Positions 30,507-33,800 of a DNA stretch of 33,800 nt are shown here, piece by piece (the first letter of the stretch is position 1; each line of letters starts with the position of its first letter). The stretch comes from Haloarcula amylolytica JCM 13557 (GTDB taxonomy: Archaea > Halobacteriota > Halobacteria > Halobacteriales > Haloarculaceae). The translations under genes and the position numbers were made by a program. The notes beneath the pieces are model-generated. The model saw only the letters and a program-made list of their open reading frames with translations, searched no databases and was not told where the DNA came from. Location of the stretch: NCBI RefSeq assembly GCF_000336615.1, contig NZ_AOLW01000014.1:1-33800 (forward strand), given 5' to 3'.

Positions 30507-31670
30507 ATGTCATCGGGTATCTCTCGGAAAGCGTTTCTTCGCGCAACTGGGGTCGCACTTGCTGCGACTATCGCAGGGTGCAATAGCACAACCGACAACA
30601 GCGGACCGAACACCAATACACAGTCCGCTTCTGAGGCCTCTCCGCAATCTGAACAACAGAATGACGACTCTCCGACGTTCGGTAATTTCTACGTCGGCAA
30701 CGCAAACACAAGCAGTAGTACGGTCATCGACGGACGTGCTGAAGTCGTATATACACAGCCCGAAACAGCCACCGACAAGTCACCCGTCGTAATGGTGCCC
30801 GGCCTTGGGTTGTCACCGTACATTTACCGGACGACACCTGACGGTCGACGCGGCTGGGTGGAGTACTTTGCCGAAGCTGGCCATCCAGTGTATGTATTTA
30901 ACCCGCCTCGAAACGTCGATTCAGGTGGCTTAGACACTGCTGCCCTCCAGAACTCTGACTCTGTGTCACTCTCCCGGTGGTCTATCGATCGAGCCTGGCC
31001 GACGTGGGGGTTCGGACCTGAAGCCGGTGACCCATACGAGGACGTTCGATACCCGGTCGAGTCGGTCGACCAACTCGTTGCGTCATTCCCCGCATACGTT
31101 AGCACTGGTGGCGGAGGTGGCGGTAGACAAAGTGGAAGCCAGACGGGTGGACGTGGCAGCGACCAGAACCCCACACCTGCGGATTCCACTGAGACCACAG
31201 CTGGAACCCAGACTGGGTCGACTACCGGAGGTGGCGGTGGGAGCCGGTTCACACCATCCCAAGAGACTGCCGCCCTAGAGGCGCTTCTCGATCGTGTTGG
31301 TCCGGCAGTGCTGCTCGTTCACTCAGCGGGCGGTAGTTCCGGATTCACGGTTGCACAAGCTATGCCGGACCTCGTTGAACGGATTGTCGCAGTTGAGCCG
31401 GTCGGTGCGCCGACTGACCCGCAAACTGTGGCGGAGATGGGTGGTGATGCACCGTTCATGGGTGTGTATGGCGATTATGTCGACGAGCGTGGGCAGACTG
31501 GTCGCAAGGAAGCGACCCAGACAACTGCAGAGTTCGCAGGAGAGACAAGTCCCGCATCGACGCTGCTTAGCCTTCCAGACGAAGGGATATCCGGAAATAC
31601 ACATCTCATGATGCAAGACGACAATAACGGTGAAATCGCTGATCGGATTATCTCCTGGATCAGTGACTAA
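30507..31670 (+). CDS. Alpha/beta-hydrolase lipoprotein (esterase-like)
   Basis: 387 residues. The signal AFLRATGVALAATIAGC has a Tat-like SRKAF start and lipobox with Cys25, followed by a long Ser/Thr/Asn/Gln linker to about residue 55. SPVVMVPGLGLSPYIYRTTP begins the hydrolase core. VHSAGGSSG (271-279) holds the likely nucleophile Ser273, and GNTHLMMQDDNN holds His366 as the probable catalytic His. A Gly/Thr/Ser-rich insertion (about 199-248) interrupts the core before the nucleophile. The substrate is unknown; a surface esterase, lipase or polyester-degrading enzyme is plausible. The ATG at 30507 gives the full signal peptide. It is followed on the same strand by a regulator 68 bp downstream. 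Confidence 0.8.
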   Translation: MSSGISRKAFLRATGVALAATIAGCNSTTDNSGPNTNTQSASEASPQSEQQNDDSPTFGNFYVGNANTSSSTVIDGRAEVVYTQPETATDKSPVVMVPGLGLSPYIYRTTPDGRRGWVEYFAEAGHPVYVFNPPRNVDSGGLDTAALQNSDSVSLSRWSIDRAWPTWGFGPEAGDPYEDVRYPVESVDQLVASFPAYVSTGGGGGGRQSGSQTGGRGSDQNPTPADSTETTAGTQTGSTTGGGGGSRFTPSQETAALEALLDRVGPAVLLVHSAGGSSGFTVAQAMPDLVERIVAVEPVGAPTDPQTVAEMGGDAPFMGVYGDYVDERGQTGRKEATQTTAEFAGETSPASTLLSLPDEGISGNTHLMMQDDNNGEIADRIISWISD

Positions 31671-31737
31671 TTCGGGGTATAGTATCGTTCGGACCGAGAC
31701 AGAATGTATTTGCACCGACCAAATGAATACTCAATAG

Positions 31738-32028
31738 ATGCGGCAGTTGCTCTGGTGGCTCATTGGTGGGTCTCGTGGAGGCCGCAATCGGCTTCGTATC
31801 CTCCGCGCACTCAATGACCAGCCACGAAACACCAACCAATTGTCGAATGACCTAGATTTGAACTACAAAACAGTGCAGCACCACCTCGAAGTCCTCGAAG
31901 AGAGCAATATCGTGACCACGGAGGGCGACAATTACGGGCAGATGTACTTCCTCTCAGACCGAATGATGAACAACCTCGACATCATGGAAGACGTGGCGGA
32001 ACAGGCCGGAGTTGATGATGATTCGTAA
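31738..32028 (+). CDS. ArsR-like winged-helix regulator
   Basis: 96 residues. The winged helix is clear: GRNRLRILRALNDQPRNTNQ, LSNDLDLNYKTVQHHLEVLE (recognition helix) and ESNIVTTEGDNYGQMYFLSD (wing). There are no Cys/His metal-sensor motifs, so it is not a classical metal-responsive ArsR. Its 3' end overlaps the start of the next gene, a membrane protein. Haloarchaea often encode such a regulator next to a small four-helix membrane protein, and the pair is thought to act as a membrane-signal-linked regulator. The target is unknown. Confidence 0.85.
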   Translation: MRQLLWWLIGGSRGGRNRLRILRALNDQPRNTNQLSNDLDLNYKTVQHHLEVLEESNIVTTEGDNYGQMYFLSDRMMNNLDIMEDVAEQAGVDDDS

Positions 32029-32443
32029 CTGGATCAAGAGTCCACTTGGAACGACAGTAGCGAGTGCGACCGCCGCGAGTGGTATCGCACTCCTAGTCGC
32101 ACTCTTCACATCAGTTCCATCCCATGGCCCTCCGTCGAGGGCGCTGTCCTCCCAAGTTGAACTGCTCATTCGGATGGAGGTTTTCTTTACAACTCTAAAC
32201 CTCGTGTTACTGGTGGCACTCGCAGCCATCTACATGCAGCTTTATCGCGACCTTCCGAACAAGTACACAGCAAGCCTGCTTGTGCTAAGCCTCGCGCTGC
32301 TCCTATACGCGGGTACGTCAAATCCAGTAGTACACAATGTCTTCGGCTTCCGACCTCGCCCAAACATCGGCGCGTTCGTGTTTCTCCCGGACTTCTTCAT
32401 CGGACTTGCCATTTTAGTTCTTCTCTATCAGAGCCAGACCTGA
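32018..32443 (+). CDS. Four-helix membrane protein paired with the regulator (DUF7521-like)
   Basis: About 141 residues with four hydrophobic segments: near residues 11-29, 48-69, 79-98 and 120-137. The sequence AIYMQLYRDLPNKYTASLLV, then LLYAGTSNPVVHNVFGFR, matches the pattern of the haloarchaeal membrane proteins that follow ArsR-like regulators. It overlaps the regulator's 3' end by 11 bp and has GGAG (32007-32010) seven bases before the ATG at 32018 (32015 is also possible). It probably senses a membrane or envelope condition and controls the regulator; that is inference. Confidence 0.75.
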   Translation: MIRNWIKSPLGTTVASATAASGIALLVALFTSVPSHGPPSRALSSQVELLIRMEVFFTTLNLVLLVALAAIYMQLYRDLPNKYTASLLVLSLALLLYAGTSNPVVHNVFGFRPRPNIGAFVFLPDFFIGLAILVLLYQSQT

Positions 32444-32464
32444 GTTCGCATCAATTTTTCAGAT

Positions 32465-32650
32465 CTATGAGAAGGATTTCATAGACTGATTTCGTTCACC
32501 GATTAGACGGACTCTCTCGAAGTCGGTGTCACCGGTCGCCTCCGCAGTTCGGGCAGCGGTATGGCGGACGACCGCTCGGACGTCGGGCTGTTTCAAATAA
32601 ATAACGCTCTTGGGTAAGCGATTGTTGGTGGCGTCATAGCGCTGTTTCAA
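32465..32650 (-). CDS. Possible small ORF, unidentified
   Basis: 61 residues, Arg-rich (PDVRAVVRHTAARTAEATGD, then TDFERVRLIGERNQ). It has haloarchaeal-like composition and opposite orientation to the neighbouring genes. No family, promoter or ribosome site recognised. It lies just left of the Orc1 relic, so it may be debris of the same old module. Confidence 0.3.
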   Translation of the reverse strand: MKQRYDATNNRLPKSVIYLKQPDVRAVVRHTAARTAEATGDTDFERVRLIGERNQSMKSFS

Positions 32651-32722
32651 GGATGATTTTGAGCGCTTCGTCGCCGGGTTTTCGGCGGACGCATTTTCGA
32701 AGCAGTAACGCTCTGAGACAGG

Positions 32723-33140
32723 GTGTGAGGATGAACTCGAAAAGAACCAGCTCTACGGGGGTATGCAAGAACTTACGACACAGGGACACGCTGTCTTGTG
32801 TGCGCTTGCATATCACCAGGCGCTTGACGAAGTTCCTATTCGTTCTCGTGACCTTTACGACCGGTACATCAAAATATGCGACCGGCTTGATGCCGATAGC
32901 GTTAGCGAACGGCGTGTCCGTGACCATCTATCGGATATGAATATGCTCGGACTCATCAGCGTGTACGAGCGCAATGAAGGTCTTTCCGCTGGTCGCTATC
33001 ACGAATACGAACTTGATGTTCCGCTCAAAGCCGTCCTTGATGTCTAGCTGTCGACCTCGCGATTCGAAGAAGTCGCGAATATCATCCAATCAACCGCTGA
33101 AGACAACAATATGCTGCAAGCAAATCTTTCGAATTACTGA
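32723..33140 (+). pseudogene. Orc1/Cdc6 C-terminal relic
   Basis: EDELEKNQLYG (32728-32760), then a one-base shift, then MQELTTQGHAVLCALAYHQA and VSERRVRDHLSDMNMLGLIS, HEYELDVPLKAVLDV: this is the winged-helix domain of Orc1/Cdc6. An in-frame TAG (33045-33047) cuts off LSTSRFEEVANIIQSTAEDN, which runs to the natural-looking TGA at 33138-33140. The AAA+ part is absent. It differs clearly from the intact gene at 21682, so it represents a second, lost initiator. Confidence 0.8.
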
Positions 33141-33158
33141 ATCACGCTTTCACCAATA

Positions 33159-33202
33159 GCTTCGGAAATGGTGGTGTGTAGCTGCGGAAACAGTGGTGTG
33201 TT
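33159..33202 (+). repeat. Tandem 22-bp repeats beside the Orc1 relic
   Basis: Two direct units, GCTTCGGAAATGGTGGTGTG (33159) and GCTGCGGAAACAGTGGTGTG (33181), each 22 bp, match at 18 of 22 positions. The core CGGAAA...GTGGTGTGT recalls the GGAAAC...G-run pattern of ORBs. They start 18 bases after the relic's end and are probably remains of its own origin. Confidence 0.55.
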
Positions 33203-33261
33203 TCGGTATTGTCTTCACATGAACTAACGGTGTATTGCAGGACTGGTAGCTCTCTCTTGGA

Positions 33262-33465
33262 CTATGACCACTCGCTCAGGGTCGTATCTCGAGTTTCTGT
33301 AATGTGGCTGGATGTCCGTCCGGTCAAATCCAAGTGACGAGAGAACGCTCTCAGCAGTTCGAATGAGTTGTATCTGGTAGTAGTTCGGGTCGTAAAACGC
33401 AACATCTTCATGAGCCAGCGTAACCCGATCTCGCGAGGATTTCTCATCGTCGCCAGCTATGTGCT
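33262..33465 (-). pseudogene. Family-B DNA polymerase C-terminal relic (probable)
   Basis: On the minus strand one frame reads DDEKSSRDRVTLAHEDVAFY, DPNYYQIQLIRTAESVLSSL and GFDRTDIQ, the pattern of the extreme C-terminus of haloarchaeal PolB proteins. The adjacent frame then gives HITETRDTTLSEWS and stops at 33262-33264, an ending that resembles a PCNA-binding tail. A frameshift separates the two. Everything upstream of the last 60 residues is missing. The call rests on memory of the family and is moderate. Confidence 0.45.
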
Positions 33466-33581
33466 CAATATCTTACCTGAATGATATGATGGTTGTATTG
33501 GATTAGACAATGTGGCTATTTCTCTAGTGTGTATGCGACACATGTTCTGTGTGGTGCCTGAACACGGTGGATTCGAGACCG

Positions 33582-33595
33582 TCCATTTATATACT
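33582..33595. promoter_or_regulatory. TATA-like element at the right edge
   Basis: CATTTATATACT is 25-30 bases before an ATG at 33614 on the plus strand, and its complement AGTATATAAATG is equally good for the minus strand. Direction cannot be decided. Confidence 0.4.
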
Positions 33596-33613
33596 CCCCT
33601 CCCATCGGATGTA

Positions 33614-33800
33614 ATGCGAAGGTCGCGCCGGGAAGCGCTCTCGGAACGACACCCCAACGCCACCGTCGTGGTGGCCTGGGTCACTCGCTTAGAACGCGAG
33701 GCCACCGAGGCTTCGTGTTCGTGTATGAGGATTCCACCCCTGCGGTCCGCCGTCAAGATGGAATCTGATGTGAGCCCACGGACCCATGCAGTAGTCAACA
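33614..33800 (+). CDS. Partial ORF running off the right edge, unidentified
   Basis: From ATG 33614 the frame is open to the end of the window (62 codons) behind a well-placed TATA element. The product starts MRRSRREALSERHPNATVVV and continues AWVTRLEREATEASC. No family recognised. A minus-strand frame (33457-33798) overlaps and has similar base composition, so the strand is not certain. Confidence 0.35.
   Translation, partial: MRRSRREALSERHPNATVVVAWVTRLEREATEASCSCMRIPPLRSAVKMESDVSPRTHAVVN

Overview
The window looks like part of a haloarchaeal (class Halobacteria) replicon, most likely a plasmid, megaplasmid or chromosomal island. The encoded proteins are acidic. Several secreted proteins have twin-arginine lipoprotein signals. 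Starts are leaderless or near-leaderless behind TATA boxes. Replication is of the Orc1/Cdc6 type with haloarchaeal origin recognition boxes (ORBs), and the mobile elements (ISH3-like, IS4 with a YREK signature, IS1341/TnpB with a DUF2080 partner, IS1595-like) are types common in haloarchaea. All names come from reading the translations; no database search was possible.

Layout. 1-2.3 kb: a cut-off ISH3-type transposase, a small lipoprotein, a decayed IS4 transposase and an unknown acidic ORF. 2.4-4.6 kb: two exported proteins, one a Tat-type hypothetical protein and one a PQQ-type beta-propeller lipoprotein. 4.6-7.4 kb: gene-poor DNA with IS-end debris and an antitoxin/PIN-toxin pair whose toxin is frameshifted. 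7.9-10.3 kb: cydAB, a cytochrome bd-type oxidase, flanked by a ~99-bp imperfect direct repeat. 10.8-15.4 kb: a UspA protein, a stand-alone TrkA/RCK protein, an APC permease, a second divergent TrkA and a pore-only potassium-channel fragment.

15.4-18.4 kb: an IS1341-type TnpB element sits exactly between two broken genes, the channel on its left and an SMC/Rad50-like ATPase on its right. 18.7-20.1 kb: an intact AbiE-like pair (winged-helix protein plus nucleotidyltransferase). 20.9-23.2 kb: a replication origin, with orc1/cdc6 surrounded by nine ORB-like boxes and an AT-rich stretch. 23.2-24.6 kb: two small divergent genes sharing a 13-bp inverted repeat, then an apparently intact VapBC pair. 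24.8-25.9 kb: a broken IS1595-type element.

26-28.7 kb: a P1B-type metal ATPase with an SPC motif, and a UspA protein upstream. 28.8-29.8 kb: an acidic, His-rich exported protein and a shortened ApbE-like flavin transferase. 29.9-30.4 kb: a second remnant of the IS4 element in the opposite orientation. 30.5-32.4 kb: an alpha/beta-hydrolase lipoprotein, then an ArsR-like regulator overlapping a small membrane protein. 32.7-33.5 kb: relics of a second replication module, made of an Orc1/Cdc6 C-terminus, tandem 22-bp repeats and a probable PolB C-terminus.

Overall, an actively maintained replicon (orc1 plus ORBs, two toxin-antitoxin pairs and an AbiE-like pair) carries stress, ion and respiratory cargo, and repeated IS activity has rearranged it. 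The most notable observations are the IS-centred junction of two truncated genes, the clustering of TrkA/RCK proteins around an APC permease and a pore-only channel, the dense origin, and the repeat family derived from IS4 ends.
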